Part shown: piece after piece, positions 25,249 through 32,994 of the stretch
How the letters are laid out: the number at the start of each line of letters is the position of its first letter
Position numbering within the stretch: the stretch's first letter is position 1
NCBI GenBank assembly: GCA_963775505.1
Contig: CAVZIL010000008.1
Location: 434,001-498,000 of the forward strand
Direction of reading: 5' to 3'
Source of the DNA: JAIBJN01 sp963775505
Lineage (GTDB): Bacteria > Actinomycetota > Thermoleophilia > Gaiellales > Gaiellaceae
DNA length: 64,000 nucleotides
Position numbers and translations under genes: made by a program
Notes under the pieces: generated by a model
The model's input: the letters and a program-made list of their open reading frames with translations, nothing else
Told to the model about the DNA's origin: nothing
Databases searched by the model: none

Positions 25249-25920
25249 GTGGCCAAGAAGGATCGAGTCCCCACACCGCCCAAGCGACCCGTCCAGGCGC
25301 CCAAGGCCTACAAGCAGGAGGCCAACCCACGCCGGACCCAGATCATCTTCATCGCCGTCGCCGCCGTGATCGTGATCGCGGCGGCAGCCGTCGGAATCGG
25401 GTTCGTCATGGCCGGGGGGGACGAGGAGAGCTCGGGCCCGCTCGGGACCGGCGACTGCACGGTGCAGACGTTCGAGCCGCTCGGGCGGGGTCACGTCGCC
25501 GAGCTCGAGCCCGACTACGAGTACAACTCGGTGCCGGCGACGAGCGGCGTTCACAGCTCGCAGACCGCTATCTGGAACATCTACGACCAGCCCGTCCCGC
25601 AGATCAACTACGTGCACAACCTCGAGCACGGCGGCGTCGTCGTCCAGTACGGCACCGATGTCCCGGCCGCGACGGTCGACCGGATCCGCGAGTGGTACCA
25701 GGAGGACCCGCGCGGCTTGATCGTGGCGCCGCTCGTTCCCGAGCTCGAGGAGGAGGACCCGACCCTCGCCGACAAGGTCGTCCTCATCTCCTGGACGCAC
25801 ATGATGCGGTGCTCGAGCTTCGACGAAGAGGCGGCCAACACGTTCAGCGAGGACTACCGCGACGACGCGCCCGAGGCGGAGTTCTTCCCGCTCGACTCGT
25901 TACAGCCGGGCTCCAACTGA
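25249..25920 (+). CDS. Membrane-anchored DUF3105 protein
   Basis: This 223-aa protein has a basic, proline-rich cytosolic head (about residues 1-32) and one transmembrane helix (about 33-57). A large extracellular DUF3105 domain follows. Conserved marks are the HVAELEPDYEYNSVPATSGVHS region, the histidine pair in YVHNLEHGGVVVQY, and a pair of cysteines (GDCTVQ and MMRCSSF) that may form a disulfide. The start is GTG 25249. The family has no established function; the HNLEHGG histidines could bind metal. Confidence 0.82.
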   Translation: MAKKDRVPTPPKRPVQAPKAYKQEANPRRTQIIFIAVAAVIVIAAAAVGIGFVMAGGDEESSGPLGTGDCTVQTFEPLGRGHVAELEPDYEYNSVPATSGVHSSQTAIWNIYDQPVPQINYVHNLEHGGVVVQYGTDVPAATVDRIREWYQEDPRGLIVAPLVPELEEEDPTLADKVVLISWTHMMRCSSFDEEAANTFSEDYRDDAPEAEFFPLDSLQPGSN

Positions 25921-25927
25921 CCCGCGC

Positions 25928-26009
25928 GCCGGGGTGGCGGAACGGTAGACGCGGGGGGCTGAAACCCTCTGCCCGCAAGGGCGTGTGAGTTCGAATCTCA
26001 CCCCCGGCA
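25928..26009 (+). tRNA. Class II tRNA with tRNA-Leu body but GAA (or UGA) anticodon
   Basis: The acceptor stem gccgggg/ccccggc pairs perfectly and the discriminator is A. The D-arm ggcggaacggtagacgc is the hallmark of bacterial tRNA-Leu. A long variable arm (gccc-gcaa-gggc) makes it class II, and the T-arm is gtgag-ttcgaat-ctcac. In the register that keeps U33, the anticodon loop is ctgaaac, giving anticodon GAA (Phe codons). Shifting the stem by one gives a stronger helix and UGA (Ser codons) but loses U33. Neither reads a leucine codon. CCA is not encoded. It could be a functional chimera, a mutated tRNA-Leu(GAG) relic or a sequence error. Confidence 0.75.
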
Positions 26010-26056
26010 CTCGCTCACTGCACCCATCCATTCGTTCAGGAAATGTCGGTTCCCAC

Positions 26057-26085
26057 TTGGCAGCGGCGCCCGGAACCCTCATGCT
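26057..26085 (+). promoter_or_regulatory. Possible sigma-70-type promoter for the SpoIVB-like gene
   Basis: Hexamers ttggca (26057-26062) and catgct (26080-26085) are separated by 17 bp, 59 bases upstream of ATG 26144. Similarity to TTGACA and TATAAT is partial. The stretch between the tRNA and the gene (26010-26143) holds nothing else recognisable. Confidence 0.3.
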
Positions 26086-26143
26086 GAGCCTTCCAGCAGT
26101 CCGCGCCGGTGGGGACCGGCGTCATCGGAGGGAGAGCGAGGAT

Positions 26144-27941
26144 ATGAGCGCACGACGCTGGCCACGGGCGGTCACGGGCCTCTTGGCCCTGGCGATCGCG
26201 GTCGCGGCGTGGGGCGCCGTTCCCGCGACGGGCGCGACCCGCGCGATCCCCACCGGCGAGTGCCCGCCGATCCTCCCGCTCGACGGGGTCTCGACGGGGA
26301 TGCAGGGCACCGCCGTCTCCGTGACCCGCGGGCGCACGCTCTCGACCATGAACGCCGAGGTGCTCGGCATCCTCAGGGATGCGGTCGGGCCCGGGCGCGA
26401 CATCATCATCGTCGACCTCTCGGGATCCGTCGTCACCGCCGCTGGCGGGCTGTGGGCCGGAGCGTCCGGCTCGCCGGTCTTCTTCCGCTCCGGCGGCACG
26501 GACCGCCTTGCCGGCGCGATCGCGTACGGGCTCGCCGGCGGAGGATCGACGCTCGCCGGGCTGACTCCCGCGGAGGACATGGAGCAGCTGCTCGACATCG
26601 GCGCGGGCGCATCCGTCGCGACGACCCTGAAGGTTCCGAACGGTCTTGCGGCGCGCATGGCGGCGGCAGCCGGGCTCTCCGTCACGCAGACGGCGACGAT
26701 CACGCGCCTGAAGACGCCGCTGTCGGCGTCGGGGCTGACGGACAGGGGCCTGCGGCAGATGCAGACGGCGATCGACCGCCAGGGCCTGCCCTTCATCGCG
26801 TACATGGGCTCGTCCGCGTCCACGACGCCGCCGCCGCCGCCGCCGTCCGGCGGGCTCCGCGCCGGCGATTCGTTCGCGGCCGCCATGTCGATCGGGGACG
26901 TCACCGTGGCCGGGCTCGGCACAACGACGTTCGTCTGCGAGGGAGAGGCCGTCGCCTTCGGCCACCCGTTCAACTGGACCGGCGACACGACCATGTCCAT
27001 CCACGCGGCCGACACGATCACGATCGTCGAAGGACCCGATCTTCGGCGGCCTCAAGCTCGCCAACATCGCCGAAGGCGTGGGCACGCTGACCCAGGACCG
27101 GCTCGCAGGCATCGCCGGCGTGCTCGGCACCCTGCCCGAGAGCTCCCCGGTCACGTCGACCGTCACCGACCTCGACCTCGGCCGGACCCGCACGGGCGAG
27201 AGCGCGGCCGTCTTCCCCGGCTTCCTGCCGTTCCTGTCCTTCTCGCACCTTCTCCAGAACGTCGACGTGACCATCGATCGGATCGGCCCCGGCAGCTCGG
27301 CGATCGAGTACGCGATCCGGGGTACGCGCGACCTCGGCGCGAGCTGGGAGCTCACGCGCTCGACCCGCTACGCGTCGGCGTTCGACATCTCCTTCGACTC
27401 GGTCGTCGAGGTCGCCTTCACGGCCGAGGTGCTGCAGGCGTTCGACGGCGAGGAGATCGAGGTGACGAGCATCGACGTGTCGAAGCTCGACGTGAAGAAG
27501 GCCTTCGAGCGCTACGACCTGCGGCGCCTGCTCGTCTGGAACGGCACCCGGTTCGAGGAGGAGGACTTCGTCGCCGCGAGGCCCGGCCAGAGGATCAGGC
27601 TCCGGGCGATTCTCCGGCCGGTGCACACGACCGGGACGAAGGCGGTCGACCTCTCGCTACGGGTCCCCGCCAACGCGAGGCGCGACGGGTTCATCGAGGT
27701 GCTCGGAGGCGGCTCGATCGGCGCCGAGATCCCCTGCTTCATCGAGGACGAGGAGTGCGTCGACGACACCGAGCAGACCTTCGACCAGCTGCTGAGGGCA
27801 TTTCAGACCCAACCCCCGGGGGATGCGGTCCTGGCGCGCCTCCGACTCGGCAACGCAGGTCGGCTCCGTGCTCAGACGAGCGTCCGGGAGGATGCCGTCG
27901 TCAGCGGGCGCATCGCGATCGGCTTCCTGCTCGAGCCCTAG
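26144..27941 (+). pseudogene. SpoIVB/S55-peptidase-like secreted protein, interrupted by a +1 frameshift
   Basis: ATG 26144 follows a gagggag ribosome-binding site and opens a signal peptide (WPRAVTGLLALAIAVAAWGAVPATGA). The mature part resembles the SpoIVB peptidase S55 family: GMQGTAVSVTRGRTLSTMNAEVLG, and the serine-bearing GGLWAGASGSPVFF loop (GxSGSP). A proline-rich linker lies near residue 227. Near 27032 the frame breaks: removing one g restores IVEDPIFGGLKLANIAEGVGTLT, and the second frame runs to 27941. The restored protein has about 598 residues. No sporulation genes are near, so the family label does not imply sporulation. Confidence 0.75.
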
Positions 27942-28009
27942 CCCGCGTCCAGGGAACCCGAAGCAGAACGAAGCCTTGAGCCGTCGCGCTGCCCTGGACG
28001 GCGCGCTGC

Positions 28010-28072
28010 GGCGTCCTCGGTTGCGCCCGTAGCCTCCGGCTACGAGCGCGCCCCTGCGTCCTTGCATCGCAC
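28010..28072 (-). repeat. Dispersed hairpin repeat, copy 2 (inverted relative to copy 1)
   Basis: Read on the minus strand the core begins gcaaggacgcagggg and ends accgaggacgccg, matching the copy at 20694. The stem gcgctcgtagc/gctacgggcgc is retained and the loop differs (cggag here). The upstream word gtgcgatg directly abuts the core (28065-28072), while copy 1 has 11 extra bases there. It lies between the SpoIVB-like and NfeD genes; the rest of the gap (27942-28139) shows no gene. Confidence 0.7.
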
Positions 28073-28139
28073 TCGCCCAGAACACCGCGACGGCGAAGCG
28101 TCACTCTGCTTCGAGTTCCAACCGGCAGAATTTCCTCCG

Positions 28140-28463
28140 ATGATCTTCCTCGGCGGGATCCTCCTCGCGATCTTCGTCCTGCCCGAGCAGTGGCGCCTGC
28201 CGGTCATCCTGCTCGCGGGGATCGTCGAGGTCGCCGAGACGCTTTTCTGGCTGTGGTATACGCGCCGGCCCCGCGTCCAGATGGGCCCGGAGACCATGGT
28301 CGGGGCGACCGGGCGGGTGGTCACGCCCTGCGCCCCGCTCGGCCAGGTGCGCCTGCACGGGGAGCTCTGGCGCGCGAGCTGCCCCGAGGGAGCGGAGGCA
28401 GGGGACGAGGTCCGCGTGGTCGCGCTCGACGGGCTCACGCTCCTGGTCGAGCGAGCGGCGTAG
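28140..28463 (+). CDS. NfeD-like small membrane protein
   Basis: This 107-aa protein has two short hydrophobic helices (MIFLGGILLAIFVL and LPVILLAGIVEVAETLFWLWY) followed by a C-terminal OB-fold. The OB-fold is recognised by MVGATGRVVTPCAPLGQVRLHGELWRA and ending DGLTLLVER, as in NfeD proteins associated with membrane quality control and SPFH/flotillin partners. ATG 28140 is chosen because the upstream frame runs through the dispersed repeat. No SPFH gene is adjacent. A CBS-domain gene starts nine bases after its stop. Confidence 0.85.
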   Translation: MIFLGGILLAIFVLPEQWRLPVILLAGIVEVAETLFWLWYTRRPRVQMGPETMVGATGRVVTPCAPLGQVRLHGELWRASCPEGAEAGDEVRVVALDGLTLLVERAA

Positions 28464-28472
28464 ACTCCGCCC

Positions 28473-28871
28473 GTGATCGTCCGGGAGGCCCTCGTCGCGG
28501 ACCCGCGCGTGCTGCAGGCCGACGCCCCGGCGCGCGATGTCGCGGCCGTGCTCGCCAAGCCGAACGTCGTCCACGTCTTCGTCACGGACGGCGACAGGCT
28601 CGTGGGCTCGGTCGGGGAGGACGGAATCGTCGCTGCGGTCGCGGAGGGCCGAGACCTCCGGGAGCTGACCGCGCGCGACCTGGCCGATCCCGACGTGCCG
28701 GCCGTCGACCCCGAGACGCCTCTCGACGAGGCGCTCGTCCTCATGGGCGAGCGCGGCCTCGAGCGGGTCGCCGTCGTCGAGAACGGGCGTCTCCTGGGCG
28801 TGCTCGCGCGCGAGCCGGTCGTGCGCCGCCTGGCCGAGGACGAGCCGCCGCCCGATCAGCAGCAGGTGTAG
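28473..28871 (+). CDS. Two-CBS-domain protein
   Basis: This 132-aa protein is a tandem CBS pair (Bateman module). The first CBS includes HVFVTDGDRLVGSVGEDGIVAAV and the second ERVAVVENGRLLGVLAREPVVRRL. Such stand-alone modules sense adenine nucleotides or S-adenosyl ligands and regulate partners. Start is GTG 28473. Its 3' end overlaps the convergent Ppx/GppA gene by 16 bases. NfeD and CBS genes are probably one transcript. Confidence 0.85.
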   Translation: MIVREALVADPRVLQADAPARDVAAVLAKPNVVHVFVTDGDRLVGSVGEDGIVAAVAEGRDLRELTARDLADPDVPAVDPETPLDEALVLMGERGLERVAVVENGRLLGVLAREPVVRRLAEDEPPPDQQQV

Positions 28872-29788
28872 GCGCCGGGAGGCGCCGGCCCCTCGGCGCG
28901 GGCAGGGAGCTCCGCGGCCGCGAGCGCGGCGCCGTGGAGCAGGTCGTGCTCGCTGACCTCGAGCTCGCCGAGCCCGAAGTGGCGGAGCGTCTCGGCGACG
29001 ACGACCCCCCCGGCGACGATGACCGGCGCCCGGTCGGGATGCAGGCCGCGAATCTCCCTCAGGTCGGCCAGGGAGAGCGACGCCAGCCGGTCGACCTCGG
29101 CGTCGATCCAGGCCGCGGGGAGGCGATGGCCGTGGACGAGCGCAGGATCCTCCTCGTCGAGCCCGAGCGAGAGGACGGCCAGCGTCGTCACCGTTCCGGC
29201 GACGCCCACCGCGTGCGTCGGCCGCGGCTCGCCCGGGAGCAGCGCTCGAACGTGCTCCCGGCAGGCGGCGAGATCGGACGGGACCGGCGGATCCGAGCGG
29301 AGGAAGCGCTCGGTCAGGCGTACGCAGCCGAGGTCGAGGCTCTCGTGCCAGTCGGCGAGGACGAGCTCGGTCGAGCCGCCGCCCACGTCGACCACGAGCG
29401 TGTCCGACGGGAGCGCACGCCCGGTGGCCACGCCCGCGAAGGTGAGGCGCGCCTCCTCGTCGCCGCTCAGGAGTCTGGTCTCGAAGCCGTAGCTCCACTC
29501 GACCTCGCCCAGGAAGGCCTCGCCGTTCTCGGCGTCTCGGACCGCGCTCGTGGCCACCGCGAGCGTCCGCTCCACCCGGCTCGTCTCGAGCACGCGCCGG
29601 TAGTCGGCCAGCGTGTTGCGAACGCGCGCGAGGGCGGTGGGGAGGAGGAGGCGCCGCTCGTCCACGCCTTCGCCCAGGCGCGTGATCGTCAGCCGACGCT
29701 CGAGCTCGCGCACGGAGCCGTCCTCGACGTCGGCGACGAGCAGGCGCGTCGAGTTCGTCCCCAGGTCGACGACGCCGACGCGGGTCAC
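28856..29788 (-). CDS. Exopolyphosphatase / pppGpp phosphohydrolase family protein
   Basis: This 310-aa Ppx/GppA enzyme has an ASKHA fold. The phosphate-binding loop GVVDLGTNSTRLLVAD lies at the start, and LVVDVGGGSTELVL is the second loop. The length fits the short actinobacterial Ppx forms lacking the C-terminal HD-like domain. Family members hydrolyse polyphosphate or pppGpp in the cytosol. GTG 29788 overlaps the stop of the upstream coiled-coil gene (GTGA), so the two are coupled. In actinobacteria the gene commonly lies near small membrane division-type proteins, in line with the neighbour. Confidence 0.9.
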   Translation of the reverse strand: MTRVGVVDLGTNSTRLLVADVEDGSVRELERRLTITRLGEGVDERRLLLPTALARVRNTLADYRRVLETSRVERTLAVATSAVRDAENGEAFLGEVEWSYGFETRLLSGDEEARLTFAGVATGRALPSDTLVVDVGGGSTELVLADWHESLDLGCVRLTERFLRSDPPVPSDLAACREHVRALLPGEPRPTHAVGVAGTVTTLAVLSLGLDEEDPALVHGHRLPAAWIDAEVDRLASLSLADLREIRGLHPDRAPVIVAGGVVVAETLRHFGLGELEVSEHDLLHGAALAAAELPARAEGPAPPGAYTCC

Positions 29789-30105
29789 TTGCTGAGGTAG
29801 CGCTTCTTCAGCCGGCGCGGGTTGGCGGTCGCCTCCGACAGCGCCGACGTCAGCACCTGCAGCCGCGCGATGGAGGCCTCCGTCCGGGCGCGATGGCGCT
29901 GAAGCTCCTCCAGATGCTCCTGGTTCCGCGCCTGCTTGCGCTGAGCTTCCTCGGCGAGGAGATTGACGTCGTCGAGCCGGGCCTGAATCCCGGCAGCAGA
30001 GGCGGACAGGCGCTTCAGCCGGCCGAATGCGAAGACCGAGAACACCGCGGCCGCCACGACCGCGAGCAGGAAGATCCCGAGGCAGAGCCAGGTCCACCAA
30101 GGCAC
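29785..30105 (-). CDS. Small membrane-anchored coiled-coil protein
   Basis: This 106-aa protein has one transmembrane helix (WWTWLCLGIFLLAVVAAAVF) and then a long amphipathic, Glu/Gln/Arg-rich coiled coil (about residues 40-90). It ends in a basic tail, RRLKKRYLSK. Start GTG 30105 is chosen because the frame upstream runs antisense through the initiator tRNA. It is coupled to the Ppx/GppA gene. No family is recognised; it resembles a small envelope or cell-division accessory protein in shape only. Confidence 0.65.
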   Translation of the reverse strand: MPWWTWLCLGIFLLAVVAAAVFSVFAFGRLKRLSASAAGIQARLDDVNLLAEEAQRKQARNQEHLEELQRHRARTEASIARLQVLTSALSEATANPRRLKKRYLSK

Positions 30106-30133
30106 GGGCGTGATGCTATCCTTGCGCCTGCGC

Positions 30134-30207
30134 CGCGGGGTGGAGCAGTCAGGTAGCTCGCCGGGCTCATAACCCGGAGGTCGCGGGTTCAAATCCCGCC
30201 CCCGCTA
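30134..30207 (+). tRNA. Initiator tRNA-fMet (CAU)
   Basis: The cloverleaf is complete: acceptor cgcgggg/ccccgct with a C1-U72 mismatch, D-arm gagcagtcaggtagctc, anticodon arm ccggg-ctcataa-cccgg with CAT, and T-arm gcggg-ttcaaat-cccgc. The unpaired first position and the three consecutive G-C pairs closing the anticodon stem are initiator hallmarks. CCA is not encoded. A strong hairpin terminator follows four bases later. Confidence 0.95.
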
Positions 30208-30219
30208 CTCGAAAGGCCC
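30200..30219 (+). repeat. tRNA 3'-end/terminator direct repeat, left copy
   Basis: A 20-bp exact repeat covers the last 8 bases of the initiator tRNA (ccccgcta) and the next 12 bases, which form the left arm of the terminator. The right copy is at 30862-30881, just after greA. Such a duplication of a tRNA 3' end resembles an attL/attR pair. Confidence 0.6.
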
Positions 30220-30236
30220 TGGTAACAGGGCCTTTC
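30211..30236 (+). terminator. Rho-independent-type terminator after tRNA-fMet
   Basis: Perfect 11-bp arms gaaaggccctg (30211-30221) and cagggcctttc (30226-30236) enclose a four-base loop gtaa. The right arm includes a short T-run. It directly follows the tRNA and should end its transcript. Confidence 0.8.
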
Positions 30237-30370
30237 TCATTCGCCGATCTTGTCATCGAAAGGGAGACTCTTGACCAACTTTTGCCCGACCAGGTTCAGG
30301 CGAACCAACGGTGGTGAAGCTCGCCTCAGCGATCGGGTCCCCGGGCTCGTGAAGGAGCCGGCGCGCCAAG

Positions 30371-30838
30371 GTGGCCGCCCGAGTGTCTGACCGAGTGGAG
30401 CATCTGACCGCGGCCCAGAAGGCCGACCTGGAGACGCAGCTGGCGGAGCTCGAGGGTCCGAAGCGCGCCGAGGCTGTTCAAGCGATCAAGACCGCACGTG
30501 GTTTTGGAGACCTCTCCGAGAACTTCGAGTACCACGCCGCAAAAAACGAGCAGGGACTCCTGGAGCGGCGCATCACGATCCTCCGTAACCGTCTGGAAGG
30601 TGCGGTGCTGATCGACGAGGAAGCGGCCGCTGCCAGCGAAAAGGTCTCGGTCGGGTCGCGGGTCGTCATCGATCGAGACGACGGCGAGACGATGGACGTC
30701 GAGATCTCGAGCGTTGGCGGTGTCTCCCCCGACTCCCCGCTCGGGAAGGCGCTGATCGGGACGAAAGTCGGCGACGAGGTCGTCGTCCAGGCGCCCGGAG
30801 GGACCTGGCGCGCCCGCGTGACCTCGATCGGCCGCTAA
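30371..30838 (+). CDS. greA: Transcription elongation factor GreA
   Basis: This 155-aa factor rescues backtracked RNA polymerase by stimulating transcript cleavage. The N-terminal coiled coil has the conserved tip GFGDLSENFEYHAAKNEQG with its acidic residues (DLSEN). The C-terminal FKBP-like domain includes GSRVVIDRDDGETMDVEI and SPLGKALIGTKVGDEVVV. Start is GTG 30371; a later GTG at 30383 is possible. It is flanked by two near-identical terminators, making it a single-gene transcript. Confidence 0.95.
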   Translation: MAARVSDRVEHLTAAQKADLETQLAELEGPKRAEAVQAIKTARGFGDLSENFEYHAAKNEQGLLERRITILRNRLEGAVLIDEEAAAASEKVSVGSRVVIDRDDGETMDVEISSVGGVSPDSPLGKALIGTKVGDEVVVQAPGGTWRARVTSIGR

Positions 30839-30861
30839 CCCTCGCGCCTCCTCGCCGCAAG

Positions 30862-30881
30862 CCCCGCTACTCGAAAGGCCC
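30862..30881 (+). repeat. tRNA 3'-end/terminator direct repeat, right copy
   Basis: This is identical over 20 bp to the end of tRNA-fMet plus terminator start at 30200-30219. It lies 23 bases after the greA stop, with no tRNA upstream. The copy therefore encodes only the tRNA tail and the left terminator arm. Confidence 0.6.
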
Positions 30882-30898
30882 GCTCGCGCGGGCCTTTC
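30873..30898 (+). terminator. greA terminator
   Basis: Perfect 11-bp arms gaaaggcccgc (30873-30883) and gcgggcctttc (30888-30898) enclose tcgc. It is nearly the same hairpin as that after tRNA-fMet, with the pair next to the loop changed in a compensating way. It also faces the convergent peroxiredoxin gene. Confidence 0.8.
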
Positions 30899-30918
30899 TG
30901 ATCGGGTCGTGGGGAAGC

Positions 30919-31587
30919 TCAGTTCCCGTTCGGCTGTGGGACGATCCGGATGTAGGGCTTGGGCGAGGCCCACTCGCCGAAGATCTGCTTCGCTTCGTCG
31001 TCCGACACCGACCCGGCGATGATGACGTCCTCGCCCTGCCGCCAGTTCGCCGGCGTCGCCACCTTGCGGGTCGCCGTCAGCTGGAGCGAGTCGAGCACGC
31101 GCAGGATCTCGTCGAAGTTCCGGCCGGTCGTCATCGGGTAGACGAGGATGAGCTTGATCGTCTTGTCGGGGCCGATGACGATGACGTTGCGGACGGTCTG
31201 GTTGTCCGCCGGCGTCCGGTCGAGCGGGTCGCCGTTCGTGTCGGCCGGCAGCATCCCGTACAGCTTGGCGACCGCGTAGTCGGCATCGGCGATCACGGGG
31301 AAGTTGGGGCGGTGACCCTGCGTCTCCTCGATGTCCTCGGCCCACGCCTCCTTCCGCTCGAGCGGATCGACGGACAGCCCGATCACCTTCACGCCGCGCC
31401 GCTCGAACTCCGGCTTGATCTTCGCCATGTAGCCGAGCTCGGTCGTGCACACGGGCGTGAAGTCCTTCGGGTGCGAGAAGAGCACCGCCCACGAGTCACC
31501 GAGCCACTCGTGAAAGCGGACCCGGCCTTCGGTCGTCTCGGCTTCGAAGTCGGGCGCAACGGCGCCGAGCCGCATGACTGTCTCCAT
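30919..31587 (-). CDS. 1-Cys (Prx6-type) peroxiredoxin
   Basis: This 222-aa peroxidase reduces hydrogen or alkyl peroxides. The catalytic cysteine is in FTPVCTTELG, preceded by LFSHPKDF. The C-terminal arm (DWR-like NWRQGEDVII...SPKPYIRIVPQP) is that of Prx6/AhpC-TSA proteins, and no second conserved cysteine is seen. ATG 31587 has an excellent ribosome-binding site (ggagga on the minus strand); longer frames upstream enter the divergent sigma-factor promoter region. It is divergent from the ECF sigma gene with under 100 bp between. Confidence 0.93.
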   Translation of the reverse strand: METVMRLGAVAPDFEAETTEGRVRFHEWLGDSWAVLFSHPKDFTPVCTTELGYMAKIKPEFERRGVKVIGLSVDPLERKEAWAEDIEETQGHRPNFPVIADADYAVAKLYGMLPADTNGDPLDRTPADNQTVRNVIVIGPDKTIKLILVYPMTTGRNFDEILRVLDSLQLTATRKVATPANWRQGEDVIIAGSVSDDEAKQIFGEWASPKPYIRIVPQPNGN

Positions 31588-31685
31588 GTCTCCTCCTGTG
31601 CTGGCTTGTGGGCTCCACGGTGCCTCCCGGGGATAACGAGCCCGTAACGGCGGGCGAACGGCGCGATTGCGTACCATGGGCTCCC

Positions 31686-32681
31686 GTGAGAGATTCGTCT
31701 TTCACGGTCACGCCCGAGGCCGGCGAGCTCGAGGCCCGCCTGGAGCAGCATCGGGTCGAGCTGACCGCCTACTGCTACCGCATGCTCGGCTCGCCGTTCG
31801 AGGCCGAGGACGCCGTCCAGGAGACGTTCCTGCGCGCCTGGCGGAGCTTCGAGCGCTTCGAGGGCCGGTCGGCGCTTCGCTCCTGGCTCTACCGCATAGC
31901 CACGAACGTCTGCCTCGACCTCCTCAACGGGCGCAACCGGCGCGCGCGGCCCATGGACCTGGGGCCCGCCCGAGAGCCCGAGGTGGCCAACCTGCAGACG
32001 CTGCCCGAGGCGACGTGGATCGAGCCGGTCCCCGACGGCCGCGTCCTTCCCGAGGGCGATCCGGCGGAGGTCGCCGTCGAGCGCGAGGCCGTGCGGCTGG
32101 CGTTCGTCGCCGCGCTGCAGCAGCTCCCGCCCCGGCAGCGCGCGGTGCTCATTCTGCGCGAGGTCCTGCGCTGGTCGGCGGCCGAGACGGCGGAGCTCCT
32201 GGAGACGAGCGTCGCGTCGGTGAACAGCGCGCTCCAGCGCGCGAGGGCGACGCTGGAGGCCGGCAGAGACGAAACGGCCGAGCAGGCCCACGACCTGGAC
32301 GAGGCGGACAGCGCGCTGCTGGAGCGCTACGTCGAGGCGTTCGAGCGGTACGACATGGAGGCGCTCACCTCGCTGATCCACGAGGACGCGACGCAGTCGA
32401 TGCCTCCCTACGACCTCTGGCTCAGGGGGCGGGACGACATCCTCGAGTGGTGGTTCGGGCCCGGGAAGACCTGCCGCAACTCGCGCGTCGTCCCGACGCT
32501 CGCGGCGAACGGCTCGCCGGCGTTCGGGCAGTACCGTCCCGTGCCCGGCGGCGAGGGCTACGAGCCCTGGGCGCTCCAGGTGGTCGAGCTCTCAGGCGGG
32601 CGCATCGCCGAGCTCACCTTCTTCCTCGACACGAAGCGGATCTTTCCCCTCTTCGGGCTCCCCCTCGAGTACTCCGAGTAA
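31686..32681 (+). CDS. ECF sigma factor with SnoaL-like C-terminal domain
   Basis: This 331-aa ECF sigma factor resembles actinobacterial SigG/SigJ-type factors. Region 2 (ELTAYCYRMLGSPFEAEDAVQETFLRAWRSFERF) binds core and the -10; region 4 (LQQLPPRQRAVLILREVLRWSAAETAELL) binds the -35. A C-terminal NTF2/SnoaL domain (about 200-325) ends in AELTFFLDTKRIFPLFGLP. These factors often lack a separate anti-sigma and are modulated by the C-terminal domain. GTG 31686 is chosen; longer starts would run into the peroxiredoxin promoter. Its 3' end overlaps the antisense STAS gene by 90 bases. Confidence 0.88.
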   Translation: MRDSSFTVTPEAGELEARLEQHRVELTAYCYRMLGSPFEAEDAVQETFLRAWRSFERFEGRSALRSWLYRIATNVCLDLLNGRNRRARPMDLGPAREPEVANLQTLPEATWIEPVPDGRVLPEGDPAEVAVEREAVRLAFVAALQQLPPRQRAVLILREVLRWSAAETAELLETSVASVNSALQRARATLEAGRDETAEQAHDLDEADSALLERYVEAFERYDMEALTSLIHEDATQSMPPYDLWLRGRDDILEWWFGPGKTCRNSRVVPTLAANGSPAFGQYRPVPGGEGYEPWALQVVELSGGRIAELTFFLDTKRIFPLFGLPLEYSE

Positions 32682-32966
32682 CCCGCAGATCTCGGCCAGG
32701 CCGGTAAGGCGGAGGAGCTCCTCGAGCTCCACGGGGGCGTGCCGAACGCAGATCCGACTCCCGAGTCGCCGGGCCGTGAGCTGGAGCCGCGCGATCGCGT
32801 CCACCGCCACGCAATCCGCGTCCTCGAGCCGGCTCGCGTCGCACACGAGGACGTCGGCGCCGCTCGCCGTCAGGAGGATGCGCGCGTGGGCGCAGAGCCT
32901 GGGCAGGTCGGCTCGGGCGAGCGGGCCGCCGAGGAAGAGGACGATCGTGCTCGGCGCTGCGGCCAT
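32592..32966 (-). CDS. STAS-domain (anti-anti-sigma-like) protein
   Basis: This 124-aa protein has a STAS fold: GADVLVCDASRLEDADCVAVDAIARLQLTARRLG corresponds to the strand-loop-helix of SpoIIAA-like proteins, which are phosphorylated on a conserved serine. Here the equivalent region reads CDASRLEDADCVAVDA and lacks a clear DSSG serine, so it may be non-phosphorylatable. ATG 32966 is a clean start. The last 30 codons run antisense to the sigma-factor gene; a normal STAS domain would end around ICGLLGV, so the tail EGEPEEGKDPLRVEEEGE may be read-through. Confidence 0.7.
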   Translation of the reverse strand: MAAAPSTIVLFLGGPLARADLPRLCAHARILLTASGADVLVCDASRLEDADCVAVDAIARLQLTARRLGSRICVRHAPVELEELLRLTGLAEICGLLGVLEGEPEEGKDPLRVEEEGELGDAPA

Positions 32967-32994
32967 CTGATGAGGTGACCGGGCGAGGGGGCCA

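Noticed and set aside
25928..26009. Ordinary tRNA-Phe(GAA)
   Set aside because: The long variable arm and Leu-type D-arm are not found in tRNA-Phe, which is class I.
25985..26143. Upstream in-frame start for the SpoIVB-like gene
   Set aside because: It begins inside the class II tRNA and adds no family-like sequence; ATG 26144 has a ribosome-binding site and starts the signal peptide.
30106..30192. Longer N-terminus for the coiled-coil protein
   Set aside because: It would be encoded by the antisense strand of the initiator tRNA; GTG 30105 directly precedes the membrane helix.
30200..30881. Integrated mobile element at tRNA-fMet
   Set aside because: Only greA lies between the repeats; there is no integrase or foreign composition, so only the repeat itself is reported.
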